From: Cupriavidus basilensis
Lineage (GTDB): Bacteria; Pseudomonadota; Gammaproteobacteria; Burkholderiales; Burkholderiaceae
Reading direction: 5' to 3'
Assembly: GCF_000876015.1 (NCBI RefSeq)
Contig: NZ_BBQM01000012.1
Span: 496,001-560,000 of the forward strand
Length of the DNA: 64,000 bases
A program made the position numbers and the translations under genes. The notes under the pieces are model-generated. The model did no database searches and was not told the origin of the DNA. It saw only the letters and a list, made by a program, of their open reading frames with translations. Positions 17,532 to 25,739 of the stretch are shown in pieces (positions within the stretch are counted from its first letter, which is position 1; each line of letters opens with the position of its first letter).

Positions 17532-17623
17532 CAATTCGACTCTCTAATGAAGCTTGGATTACTCTATTTTAAATTCTGCCTAGATATGGTGTGGCGGCAT
17601 TGTGGAAATAATTTAATCATCAT

Positions 17624-17752
17624 ATGTCTTTCCTGAACTTGCTGGAACTCCAGGCCGAAGAGCAGGCGGCCAACAATGGCCTGCACGCCTTGCTGACTCC
17701 GCTGAAACAGCAACTGGATCAGGCGGTGGACCGTGTTCAAGCCCTGTATTGA
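17624..17752 (+). CDS. Small ORF at the island border, possible gene remnant
   Basis: A 42-codon frame encodes an amphipathic, glutamine- and leucine-rich helix (MSFLNLLELQAEEQAANNGL at the start). Its codons are GC-rich like the chromosome, whereas the 90 bases before it are AT-rich like the island. There is no good ribosome site. It is either the 3' remnant of a chromosomal gene cut by the island or a chance frame. I do not recognise a family. Confidence 0.3.
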   Translation: MSFLNLLELQAEEQAANNGLHALLTPLKQQLDQAVDRVQALY

Positions 17753-17778
17753 GGCCCGCGCAAAAGAGCATCCTCCGC

Positions 17779-18876
17779 CTAAACCACCCGCCCAAACCAC
17801 CACAACGACAGCATCCCCGCGCAAGCCGCCAGCAACGCCCCCAGCGCAGCAAAGAACGCAGTGATCTCGACCTGATCCCGCTTGTCGAAGGCCAGCCGGG
17901 CATTGAGCGCGCGGTACACCTGCTTGAGCCTGTTGGCGTCTTCCAGGCGGAAGTATTCGCCCCCGGTCGCGTCGGCGACTTGCTTGAGCACCTGCTCGTC
18001 CAGCTTGACGCGGGCGGACCAGCCGTCGACCGTGAGCACCACACCGTCGGTGGTGCCCACGCCCACGGTGTACACGCGCACGCCATTCGCGGCGGCGAGT
18101 TGCGCGGCCTGCATGGCGGCGGGGCCGGCGTTGCTTTCGCCGTCGGAGAACAGGACGATCGCGCCGGCGGCGTAGGAGCCGGGCTTGGCGGCGTCGGCGC
18201 CGCCGGTGCTGCCGGGCGAGGCTTGCTGCCCCTTGGCTGCCTTGCGCGATGCGGCGGCTTTGGCGGGCGAGTCGTCGTCGTCCAGCAATTGCGCGGCGTC
18301 GCTGCCCAGTTGCGGCAGCAGCGTGGTGAGGGCGATGAGCAGGCCGTTGCCGATGGCGGTGCCGCCCTGGGGCTTCAGGTTGTCGATGACCGTGGCCACG
18401 TCTTCCTTGCGGCGGATGGGGGCTTGCGCCAGGGCGGCGGTGCCGGCCATCGCGACCACGCCGACGCTGACGCCGGCGGGCTGGGCGTCGAGCAGGGTCT
18501 TGGCAGCGCGCTGGGCGGCGCGGATGCGGCTGGGCTGCACGTCCTGCGCGCGCATGCTGCCGGACAGGTCGATGACCAGGACCACGGTTTCGATGCGGGA
18601 GGGCAGCATCATCACGGCCTGGGGCCGGGCGATGGCGACGATGAGCGCGGTCAGGGCCAGCAGCATGAGCGCTGGCGCCACGTGGCGGCGCCAGCGCGCG
18701 CCGCCTTTGATGGCAAGGCCGACGGTCTTGAGCGTGGGGTAGGGCACCGATGCGCGGCGGCGGCGGGCATCGAGCCAGACGTAGGCGCCGGTCAGCAGCA
18801 AAACCAGCGCGAGCAGCCACAGCATGCTGGGCCACTGGAAGCTGAAGGCGGGCAGGCCGGTCAGGGCGTCGGTCAT
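17779..18876 (-). CDS. VWA-domain membrane protein (BatA-like)
   Basis: This 365-residue inner-membrane protein has two N-terminal helices (about 15-35 and 66-86), a periplasmic von Willebrand A domain with the MIDAS residues D103, S105 and S107 in VIDLSGSMRAQD, and a C-terminal helix. It carries an Asp/Ala-rich insertion (residues about 200-235) within the VWA domain. Its ATG overlaps the stop of the DUF58 gene by four bases. MoxR-DUF58-VWA modules act as chaperone-like systems for maturing metal enzymes or for envelope stress; the client here is unknown. The start at 18876 is fixed by the overlap and the first helix. Confidence 0.9.
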   Translation of the reverse strand: MTDALTGLPAFSFQWPSMLWLLALVLLLTGAYVWLDARRRRASVPYPTLKTVGLAIKGGARWRRHVAPALMLLALTALIVAIARPQAVMMLPSRIETVVLVIDLSGSMRAQDVQPSRIRAAQRAAKTLLDAQPAGVSVGVVAMAGTAALAQAPIRRKEDVATVIDNLKPQGGTAIGNGLLIALTTLLPQLGSDAAQLLDDDDSPAKAAASRKAAKGQQASPGSTGGADAAKPGSYAAGAIVLFSDGESNAGPAAMQAAQLAAANGVRVYTVGVGTTDGVVLTVDGWSARVKLDEQVLKQVADATGGEYFRLEDANRLKQVYRALNARLAFDKRDQVEITAFFAALGALLAACAGMLSLWWFGRVV

Positions 18877-19901
18877 GCGGCCCCCTTGGCGTTGCTCTGG
18901 ACACCTTGGGCGCTTTGCAGGTGGTGGCGCTGGCGGGCGAAGTGGAGCAGGGCGAGGTCGAGGTGCGCGTAGGTGGACAGCGTCAGGCATTCCACGCCGG
19001 CGCGCTCGAAGCCGAGGCGCAGCTCGGTCTCGCGCGCTTCGGCGGCGGCGGCGAAGCGTTTGCGGAAGGCGGGGTCGTGGGTGTCGACGAACATCTGCTC
19101 TCCGGTTTCGGCGTCCTGCAGCACGACCAGGCCGAGGTCGGGCAGGGCCATTTCCAGGGGGTCGACCAGCCGCACGGCGATGACTTCGTGGCGCCGCGCC
19201 AGCAGGCTGAGCGAGGCCTGCCAGCCGGGGGCGCTGATGAAGTCGGAGACCACGAACAGCACCGAGCGCCGCTTGGCGACGGCGCGCGCGCGCTCGAGCA
19301 GGTCGCGCAGGCGGGTGTCGCCGGGGGAGGCGGCGGGCGTGGCGCGGATGCGGTCGAGCAGATGCAGCAGGTGGCGGCGCCCGGAGCGCGCGGGCACCAC
19401 GGCGGCGGCGGTGTCCGCCGCCCCGCCGTAGAGCACGGCGCCGACGCGGTTGCCATAGCGCGTGAGCAGGCTGGCCATGACGGCGGTGAAGTCGCTGAGC
19501 AGGTCGCGCTTGCGCACCTCGCCGGAGCCGAAGTCGATCGAGCCGCTCAGGTCGAGCAGGAACCACGCGCAGACCTCGCGGTCTTCCTGGAATTCGCGCA
19601 CGTGGGGCGTTTGCAGGCGCGCGGTGACGTTCCAGTCGATGTGCCGCACGTCGTCGCCCGGGTGGTATTCGCGCAGGTCGGCGAGGTCGAGCCCGAAGCC
19701 GCGGAACAGGGTGCGGTAGTCGCCTTGCAGCAGGCCGTCGAGGCGGCGCACCACGGTCCACTCGAGGCGGCGCAGCAGGGCCTCGGTCTGGCTGGCGCCG
19801 ACGCGGGCGGGCGGTCCGTCGGCAGGCGCGGTGCCGGCGGGGGGCTGTGCGGGCGCGGCGTCCGGGCCGCCCCGGCGCCTAGCGCGCAGCCGCCCGAACA
19901 T
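18873..19901 (-). CDS. DUF58 domain protein of the MoxR module
   Basis: This 342-residue protein has the DUF58 signature REYHPGDDVRHIDWN (about residues 78-92) followed by a VWA-like fold with LLDLSGSIDFGSG in place of the MIDAS. The N-terminus is a Pro/Ala/Arg-rich stretch of about 30 residues with low complexity. It overlaps MoxR upstream by 23 bases and VWA downstream by 4 bases, so the three are one translationally coupled unit. DUF58 proteins are thought to bridge the AAA+ ATPase to VWA partners. Confidence 0.9.
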   Translation of the reverse strand: MFGRLRARRRGGPDAAPAQPPAGTAPADGPPARVGASQTEALLRRLEWTVVRRLDGLLQGDYRTLFRGFGLDLADLREYHPGDDVRHIDWNVTARLQTPHVREFQEDREVCAWFLLDLSGSIDFGSGEVRKRDLLSDFTAVMASLLTRYGNRVGAVLYGGAADTAAAVVPARSGRRHLLHLLDRIRATPAASPGDTRLRDLLERARAVAKRRSVLFVVSDFISAPGWQASLSLLARRHEVIAVRLVDPLEMALPDLGLVVLQDAETGEQMFVDTHDPAFRKRFAAAAEARETELRLGFERAGVECLTLSTYAHLDLALLHFARQRHHLQSAQGVQSNAKGAA

Positions 19902-20892
19902 GGGATTCCAGCGGCCGCTCGGGCACGGGCAGCGCTTGCAGGATGCGCGTGATGATCTGGTCGGCCGTCATGCCGTCGGACATGGCTTCGTAGGAGAGCG
20001 TCATGCGGTGGCGCAGCACGTCGGGCACGAGGTCGATCACGTCGTCGGGCAGCGCGTAGTGGCGCCCGCGCAGGAAGGCCAGCGCGCGCGCGCCTTCGAT
20101 CAGGCCGATGGTGGCGCGCGGGCTGGCGCCGAAGGAGACGTAGCGGTCCAGCTCGGCCAGGCCGTAGCCGCCCGGCTTGCGGGTGGCCGCCACCACGCGC
20201 ACCGCGTACTGGATCAGGCCGGGGTCGACGTAGACCTTGCGGCATTGTTCCTGCAGGCCGGTCAGGTGCTCGGGCGTGGCGACGGGGCTGACGCTGATGC
20301 GCGGGCCGGTGACGCGGTTGACGATGACGACTTCTTCTTCCTCGGTGGGATAGCCCACCAGCACTTTCATCATGAAGCGGTCGACCTGCGCCTCGGGCAG
20401 CGGGTAGGTGCCTTCGGTCTCGATCGGGTTCTGCGTGGCCATGACGAGGAAGGGCGTGGGCACGCGATGGGTTTCGCCGGCGATGGTGACTTGCCGCTCC
20501 TGCATGACTTCCAGCAGCGCGCTCTGCACCTTGGCCGGCGCGCGGTTGATTTCGTCGGCCAGCAGCAGGTTGGCGAAGACCGGCCCGCGAACGGTGGAGA
20601 ACTCGCCGGTGCCCTGGTTGTACATGCGGGTGCCGACCAGGTCGGCCGGCAGCAGGTCGGGCGTGAACTGGATGCGCTTGAAGGAGCCGCTCATGGTCTT
20701 GGCCAGCGTGTTGACGGTGAGCGTCTTGGCCAGCCCCGGCACGCCCTCCACCAGCAGGTGGCCGCCGGCGAGGATGGCCACCAGCACCCGTTCGAGAAAG
20801 TGGTCCTGCCCCACCACCACGCGCTTCACCTCGTACAGCAGGCGTTCCATCAGATTGGCGCTGTCCACAGCGTCCCGGGCTTGGTCGTTCAT
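19879..20892 (-). CDS. MoxR-type AAA+ ATPase
   Basis: This 337-residue AAA+ ATPase of the MoxR family shows Walker A GVPGLAKT (50-57), Walker B LLLADEINRA, the sensor region ATQNPIETEGTYPLPEAQ and the arginine finger/sensor 2 part SPRATIGLIEGARA. The start at 20892 gives a normal N-terminus; the upstream frame is non-homologous. MoxR ATPases drive insertion of cofactors or remodelling of protein complexes, working with the co-encoded DUF58 and VWA proteins. The protease gene immediately upstream (16-base gap) is probably in the same transcript. Confidence 0.92.
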   Translation of the reverse strand: MNDQARDAVDSANLMERLLYEVKRVVVGQDHFLERVLVAILAGGHLLVEGVPGLAKTLTVNTLAKTMSGSFKRIQFTPDLLPADLVGTRMYNQGTGEFSTVRGPVFANLLLADEINRAPAKVQSALLEVMQERQVTIAGETHRVPTPFLVMATQNPIETEGTYPLPEAQVDRFMMKVLVGYPTEEEEVVIVNRVTGPRISVSPVATPEHLTGLQEQCRKVYVDPGLIQYAVRVVAATRKPGGYGLAELDRYVSFGASPRATIGLIEGARALAFLRGRHYALPDDVIDLVPDVLRHRMTLSYEAMSDGMTADQIITRILQALPVPERPLESHVRAAAR

Positions 20893-20908
20893 AGGCCTCC
20901 GCGTCCGT

Positions 20909-21886
20909 CTAGAAAGGAGAAGATCCGATGGAACTGCCGGCGCTTTCGATCGTGATGGCAAAGCCGATGCCGACGAAGGTGCCGCTCTCGTGGGGACTGA
21001 AAATGGCGGTGACGATGCCCACCACCTCCCCGTTCATGTTCACCAGCGGCCCGCCCGAGTTGCCCGGGTTGGCCGCGGCGTCGAACTGGATGAGCTTGTC
21101 CAGGTTCTGCTTGTTGTCCGGCGAGATGAATTCGCGGTCGAGGCCGGAGACCACGCCGGCGGACACCGAGGGCCCGATGCCGAACGGAAAGCCGACCGCG
21201 ACCACCTCGCTGCCGGGCGCGAGATCCCGGCTGGAGCCGAGCGTGGCTGCCGGCAGGTCGTCGGGGATGGTCTTGGCTTTGATGATGGCGAGGTCTTTCT
21301 CGGGAATGGACTGCACCACCGAGGCCTCGGACGTGGAACCGTCGAAGAACGTGACTTCCAGCCGCCTGGCGCCGGCGATGACGTGGTAGTTGGTGAGGAT
21401 CATGCCGCTTTCGGTCACGACCACGCCCGAGCCGATCTGGCGGCCCTCGGGCCTGGCCGGGGGCGTGGCCCTGGCTTCGGGTGGATTCTTGCCGGCGGCT
21501 GGGTCCTTGCCGCGCGGCGGTCCGCCCGTGGCGAGCTCGTCACGCGGGGAAGCCGGGGAAGACGGTGCGGAGGGCGCGGGCGGAGCGGACTTGGGACGCT
21601 TGGCGGGCAGGTCCCGCCTGGGCGGGCGAGGGGGCGCGGCTTCCGCGGTTTTTTCCGGGGGCACGAAGCCGCGGATTTCCACCACCGATTCGCGCACCGC
21701 CTCGGCCGCGCGGGCCGTGCGCGACGGCAGGTTCTTGGTTTGCAGCGTATGCAGCACGGCGGCATCGATGTCCGCCTGGGTGAGCGCGCGCCACTTGGGC
21801 TGCAGGAGCCAGGCGGCGCCCACGCCCGCTGCGAAGACCAGCGCGGCCGCGGCCGAGACCCACCAGTAGATCGACACCCGTCTCAT
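20909..21886 (-). CDS. HtrA-like trypsin-fold serine protease without PDZ domain
   Basis: This 325-residue protein is anchored by one N-terminal helix (about residues 7-28), followed by a Pro/Ala/Lys-rich linker (80-150) and an S1C protease domain with H168 (TNYHVIAG), D198 (EKDLAIIK) and S277 (NPGNSGGPL). It ends shortly after the last beta strand, without any PDZ domain, so it differs from DegP and DegS. The ATG at 21886 is preferred over an upstream one because it starts the membrane anchor. Its place at the head of a MoxR/DUF58/VWA unit suggests envelope quality control. Confidence 0.88.
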   Translation of the reverse strand: MRRVSIYWWVSAAAALVFAAGVGAAWLLQPKWRALTQADIDAAVLHTLQTKNLPSRTARAAEAVRESVVEIRGFVPPEKTAEAAPPRPPRRDLPAKRPKSAPPAPSAPSSPASPRDELATGGPPRGKDPAAGKNPPEARATPPARPEGRQIGSGVVVTESGMILTNYHVIAGARRLEVTFFDGSTSEASVVQSIPEKDLAIIKAKTIPDDLPAATLGSSRDLAPGSEVVAVGFPFGIGPSVSAGVVSGLDREFISPDNKQNLDKLIQFDAAANPGNSGGPLVNMNGEVVGIVTAIFSPHESGTFVGIGFAITIESAGSSIGSSPF

Positions 21887-21955
21887 TGCAGCCCCCGAGG
21901 TCCCGCACTGCAAAATACAGTACCATCCTCTTACCCACGCGCCAAGGAGCAGGGC

Positions 21956-23017
21956 ATGCAGTTTCTCTGGCCGCAGATGCTCTGGCTGTTGCTGACGGTC
22001 CCACTGCTGGCAGCCGCCTATCTATATTTGATCTCGCGGCGCAAGAAAGCCGCCCTGCTTTATGCCAGCCTGGCATTGCCGCGCGCCGCGCTGGGGCCCG
22101 GCCAACGGCTGCGGCGTCACATTCCCCCCTTGCTGTTCCTGCTCGCGCTGACCGCGGCGCTGCTGGCGTGCGCGCGTCCCAGCGCCACCGTCACGCTGCC
22201 GTCCGACGCCGTCACGCTGGTTCTGGCGATGGACACCTCGCGCAGCATGGAAGCGACCGACGTCGCGCCCACGCGCATCAGCGCCGCGCAGCAGGCCGCG
22301 CGCGATCTCATCGTCGGGCTGCCGGCCAACGTGCGGCTGGGCATCGTGTCCTTCGCTTCCACCGCCACCGTGGTGCTGCCGCCGACCGACAACCGCCATG
22401 ACATGCTGGAGGCGCTCGACCGCTTCCAGCTCCAGCGCGGCACGGCGACCGGCAGCGGCCTGTACCAGGCGCTGGCGGTGCTGTTTCCCGACGACGGCAT
22501 CGACCTGGAGGCGATCCTGTTCAACGGCGCGTCCGGCCGCGCCGAGCGCCAGGCGCCGTCGCTGGACGAAGCCGCGGCGGCCGAGGCCGCGCGCAAGCGC
22601 GCGCAGGAGCGGCCGGCGGCGCAGCCCGGCTCGTACCAGCACGGCGCGGTGATCCTGCTCAGCGACGGCCGCCGCACCACCGGCCCGGACCCCGCGGACG
22701 CCGCGCGCATGGCGGCCCAGCGCGGCGTGCGCGTCTATACCGTGGGCTTTGGCTCGCCGCAGGGCGGGGCGGACGAATCGAACCTGTCCTTCTACATGCA
22801 GCTCGACGAAACCGCGCTGCGCGCGGTGGCGGCGCTGACCGGCGGCGAGTATTTCCAGGCCGGCTCCGCCGCCGACCTGAGCCGGGTGTATCGCCAGCTG
22901 AGCGCGCGCTTCGCGCTGGAGCGCAAGGAAACCGAAGTGGGCGCGCTGCTGGCGGGCATCGCCGTCCTGCTGCTGGTGGCGGCTTGCGTGCTGTCGATGC
23001 TGTGGTTCCGGCGCTGA
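21956..23017 (+). CDS. Second VWA-domain membrane protein (divergent)
   Basis: This 353-residue protein is built like the VWA protein at 17779: two N-terminal helices (about 5-26 and 57-73), a VWA domain with D93, S95 and S97 in AMDTSRSMEATD, an Ala/Arg-rich insertion around residues 185-215, and a C-terminal membrane helix. CCAAGGAG lies seven bases before the ATG. It is transcribed away from the protease-MoxR-DUF58-VWA unit, with 69 bases between the starts. It probably is the partner VWA protein (the BatB position) of the same system, moved into a divergent unit. Confidence 0.88.
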   Translation: MQFLWPQMLWLLLTVPLLAAAYLYLISRRKKAALLYASLALPRAALGPGQRLRRHIPPLLFLLALTAALLACARPSATVTLPSDAVTLVLAMDTSRSMEATDVAPTRISAAQQAARDLIVGLPANVRLGIVSFASTATVVLPPTDNRHDMLEALDRFQLQRGTATGSGLYQALAVLFPDDGIDLEAILFNGASGRAERQAPSLDEAAAAEAARKRAQERPAAQPGSYQHGAVILLSDGRRTTGPDPADAARMAAQRGVRVYTVGFGSPQGGADESNLSFYMQLDETALRAVAALTGGEYFQAGSAADLSRVYRQLSARFALERKETEVGALLAGIAVLLLVAACVLSMLWFRR

Positions 23018-23072
23018 CAGCGGTAACAGTAGTGACGGCGGTGCCGGGAGTCTCGCCGGCGTCACGCGGGCG

Positions 23073-23552
23073 CTAGCCGCACCGTGCCGCCTCTATCGCG
23101 GCGATGTCGATCTTTTTCATGGTCATCATGGCCTCGAAAGCGCGCTTGGCCGCCGCGCGGTCGGGGTCGCACACCGCTGCGGTGAGCGCGCGCGGGGTGA
23201 TCTGCCATGACAATCCCCAGCGGTCCTTGCACCAGCCGCATGCGCTTTCCTGGCCGCCGTTGCTGACGATGGCGCTCCACAGGCGGTCGGTCTCGGCCTG
23301 GTCGTCCGTGGCGATCTGGAACGAGAACGCCTCGCTGTGCCTGAAATGCGGGCCGCCGTTCAGCCCGAGGCAGGGAATGCCGGCGACGGTGAACTCGACC
23401 GTCAGGATGTCGCCCTGCTTGCCGTCGGGATAGTCGCCCGGTGCGCGATGCACGGCCGTGACGGCGCTGTCGGGGAAGGTTTCGGCATAGAAGTTCGCGG
23501 CGTCGAGGGCGCCGCCGTCGTACCACAGGCAGATCGTGTTCTTGCTGGTCAT
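23073..23552 (-). CDS. VOC-family protein (PhnB-like, 3-demethylubiquinone methyltransferase-like domain)
   Basis: This 159-residue protein has the PhnB-like glyoxalase fold: MTSKNTICLWYDGGALDAAN at the start, FYAETFPDS, GDILTVEFTVAGIPCLGLNGG and WQITPRAL. Proteins with this pattern are common, small, soluble and of unknown function despite old methyltransferase names. An AGGAGACACGAC ribosome site precedes the ATG at 23552; the open frame further upstream has no homology. It is followed upstream by the SDR gene on the same strand, 82 bases away. Confidence 0.87.
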   Translation of the reverse strand: MTSKNTICLWYDGGALDAANFYAETFPDSAVTAVHRAPGDYPDGKQGDILTVEFTVAGIPCLGLNGGPHFRHSEAFSFQIATDDQAETDRLWSAIVSNGGQESACGWCKDRWGLSWQITPRALTAAVCDPDRAAAKRAFEAMMTMKKIDIAAIEAARCG

Positions 23553-23634
23553 GTCGTGTCTCCTGGGAAATCGGGCACCGGCACAGGTTCGGCGGCCTGG
23601 CGGAGACGACGCGGCCCATGCCGCGTCCGCTTGC

Positions 23635-24408
23635 TCACTTGCCGCCGGTGACGTCGAGGAACGTGCCGGTGATGAAGGAAGCCTCGGCGCTGGCCAGCCA
23701 CAGGATCGCCCGCGCCACTTCTTCAGGCTGGCCGCCGCGTCCCATCGGGATCGAGTCCTTGACGCGATCGACCCGTCCCGGCTCTCCGCCGCTGGCATGC
23801 ATTTCAGTGTAGATGTGCCCGGGGCGAATGCAGTTGACGCGAATCCCGTCGCGCGCGACTTCCTTGGCGAAGCCGGTGGTGAAGGTCTCGACGGCGCCTT
23901 TCGACGCGGCGTAGTCGACATATTCGTTCGGACTGCCGAGCCGGGCCGCGGCCGACGAGATGTTGATCACGACGCCGCCGCGCCCGTTGTAGCGATGGGA
24001 CATCCGCCTCACCGCCTGCTGCGCGCAGAGGATGGGGCCGATCGCGTTGACCGCGAAGACGCGCTGCATGCGCTCGAATTCGAGCTCCTCGAGCCGGGAC
24101 TGCCGCGCGATGATCGCGGCGTTGTTCACCAGCACGTCGATGCGGCCGAACTCCCGGTCGACCGCGGCGAACAGCCGGGCGACCTGCTCCGGGTCCGCGC
24201 TGTCCGCGCGCACGGGCAGGGCCCGGCGCCCGGCAGCTTCCACGTCGGCCGCCACCGCGAGGGCGGCGGATTCGTTGGAGACGAAGCTGATCGCCACGTC
24301 GTAGCCTTGTTCGGCGGCAAGCCGCGCAGTCGCCGCGCCCACGCCGCGGCTGCCGCCCGTTATCAGCATCAGCGGCGCCTGCGGGGCGTGGTCGGGAGTC
24401 TTTGGCAT
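23635..24408 (-). CDS. SDR-family oxidoreductase
   Basis: This 257-residue short-chain dehydrogenase/reductase has the cofactor motif TGGSRGVGAA (17-26), the NNAA motif, the catalytic Ser-Tyr-Lys set in NISSAAARLG and YAASKGAVE, and a C-terminal FLDVTGG. It reduces or oxidises a carbonyl or alcohol with NAD(P)H. I chose the ATG at 24408 because GAGGAA lies just before it; a GTG five codons further upstream is an alternative. It lies between a VOC gene and a hydrolase gene on the same strand and may be co-transcribed with them. The substrate is unknown. Confidence 0.88.
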   Translation of the reverse strand: MPKTPDHAPQAPLMLITGGSRGVGAATARLAAEQGYDVAISFVSNESAALAVAADVEAAGRRALPVRADSADPEQVARLFAAVDREFGRIDVLVNNAAIIARQSRLEELEFERMQRVFAVNAIGPILCAQQAVRRMSHRYNGRGGVVINISSAAARLGSPNEYVDYAASKGAVETFTTGFAKEVARDGIRVNCIRPGHIYTEMHASGGEPGRVDRVKDSIPMGRGGQPEEVARAILWLASAEASFITGTFLDVTGGK

Positions 24409-24572
24409 TTCGGTATTCCTCACGGAGATTCAGAACGGACGAAGAAGGCACTCGCGGGCTCACGGACTGCGCGCGGCCAGGGCGTGCCTTCAGGAAAGGG
24501 GATGTTTCGTGCGTCGAGGGGCAGTGTTTTCGCCGCGCGCAGCGGCCGGGGCCGGCCTTGGGCCAAGGCGCA

Positions 24573-25466
24573 TCAATCGGCCCAGGCGTCGATATCCAGA
24601 ACCGCGGCGGCGAACGCTTCCGGCGCCTCTTGCGGAAGATTGTGGCCGGCGTTGGGCACCACGCGGTTTTCATGGCGTCCGGTGAAATGCTTCGGGTCCG
24701 CTTGTCTGCCGCCCGGCGGTGTGACGCCGTCCGCGTCCCCTTCGAGGGTGATCGTGGGCACGGCGATCGGCGGCATGGCGGACAGGCGGCGTTCCATGTC
24801 GTCGAAGCGGGGATCGCCATCGACCAGCCCGAAACGGTGCCGATACGAATGGACCACGACGTCGACGAAATCCGGATTGTCGAACGCGGCTGCCGAGCGC
24901 GCGTAGGTGTCGTCGCCGAAGCGCCAACTCGGCGACCACAATGACCACAGGAGCCGGCAGAACGCGCGCCGGTTTTCCGTCAGTCCGGCCCGGCCGCGTT
25001 CGCCGTGAAGATAATACTGGTACCACATGCGATGCTCTTTTTCGGGGCTGGCCGGCCGCATGGCGGCGGCGATGTCCTGGATGTTGTAGCCGTTGACCGA
25101 AACCAGTCCACGCGCCCGCGACGGGTACAGCGCGGCCACGATGCATGCGGCCCGGCCGCCCCAGTCATAGCCGCCCAGCACGGCCCGTTCGATCCGAAGC
25201 GCATCGAGCAGCGCCAGCAGGTCTGCCGCCAGCGCCGCCTGCTGGCCCGAGCGCGGTGTTGCCGGAGACAGGAAGCGCGTCGGCCCGTATCCCCGGAGGA
25301 AAGGCGTGATGACGCGGGCTCCCCGGGATGCCAGGCGTGGCGCGATGTCTTCGTACGCATGGATGTCGTAGGGGAAGCCGTGCAGCAGGACGGCCGGCCA
25401 GCCGTCGGCATCGCCCTGTTCGTCATAGGCAATATCAAGCAGGTCGGTCGCAATTCTCTTGAGCAT
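24573..25466 (-). CDS. Alpha/beta hydrolase, epoxide hydrolase/dehalogenase type
   Basis: This 297-residue cytoplasmic alpha/beta hydrolase has HGFPYD (29-34) at the oxyanion hole, an aspartate nucleophile D101 in GGYDWGGRA and a histidine in PNAGHNLPQE. An aspartate nucleophile points to epoxide hydrolases, haloalkane or fluoroacetate dehalogenases rather than esterases. An AAAGGATGG site precedes the ATG. The LysR gene at 25740 is divergent from it across 273 bases and probably regulates it together with the SDR gene. Confidence 0.87.
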   Translation of the reverse strand: MLKRIATDLLDIAYDEQGDADGWPAVLLHGFPYDIHAYEDIAPRLASRGARVITPFLRGYGPTRFLSPATPRSGQQAALAADLLALLDALRIERAVLGGYDWGGRAACIVAALYPSRARGLVSVNGYNIQDIAAAMRPASPEKEHRMWYQYYLHGERGRAGLTENRRAFCRLLWSLWSPSWRFGDDTYARSAAAFDNPDFVDVVVHSYRHRFGLVDGDPRFDDMERRLSAMPPIAVPTITLEGDADGVTPPGGRQADPKHFTGRHENRVVPNAGHNLPQEAPEAFAAAVLDIDAWAD

Positions 25467-25701
25467 GAATCCATCCTTTCAGGCAATGCCAGGGCCCCAG
25501 GCAGACCGCCTCACCCGCGACGGCCGCGCACGCCAGCCAGCGTTTCCACTACGCGGTATGGATGATCGCCTGTCCGCGGGCCAAGCGCACGCCGATGCCG
25601 TCGATTTCGGCATGGAGCGCGCGCGGCCGGCCTGCGACCGCCGAAAGCAGGACCAGCCGTGCAGCGGGAAGAATATCTATCTTGTGGCTGCCCGGCAAAC
25701 C

Positions 25702-25730
25702 AGATAAATTGGGGATTCGCGTTAGATAAA
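25702..25730. promoter_or_regulatory. Direct repeat upstream of LysR gene
   Basis: AGATAAA occurs at 25702-25708 and 25724-25730, 22 bases apart (two helical turns), inside an AT-rich patch ten bases before the LysR start. It is a candidate autoregulatory or divergent-promoter site. The rest of the 273-base gap (25467-25739) shows no gene that I can support. Confidence 0.35.
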
Positions 25731-25739
25731 CTCTTGTGA

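Noticed and set aside
18877..19761. N-terminal extension of the VWA protein
   Set aside because: The open frame upstream is the shadow of DUF58; the four-base overlap and first membrane helix fix the start at 18876.
23073..23552. Ubiquinone-pathway methyltransferase
   Set aside because: Old database names call such PhnB-like proteins 3-demethylubiquinone methyltransferase, but there is no SAM-binding motif; the fold is VOC.
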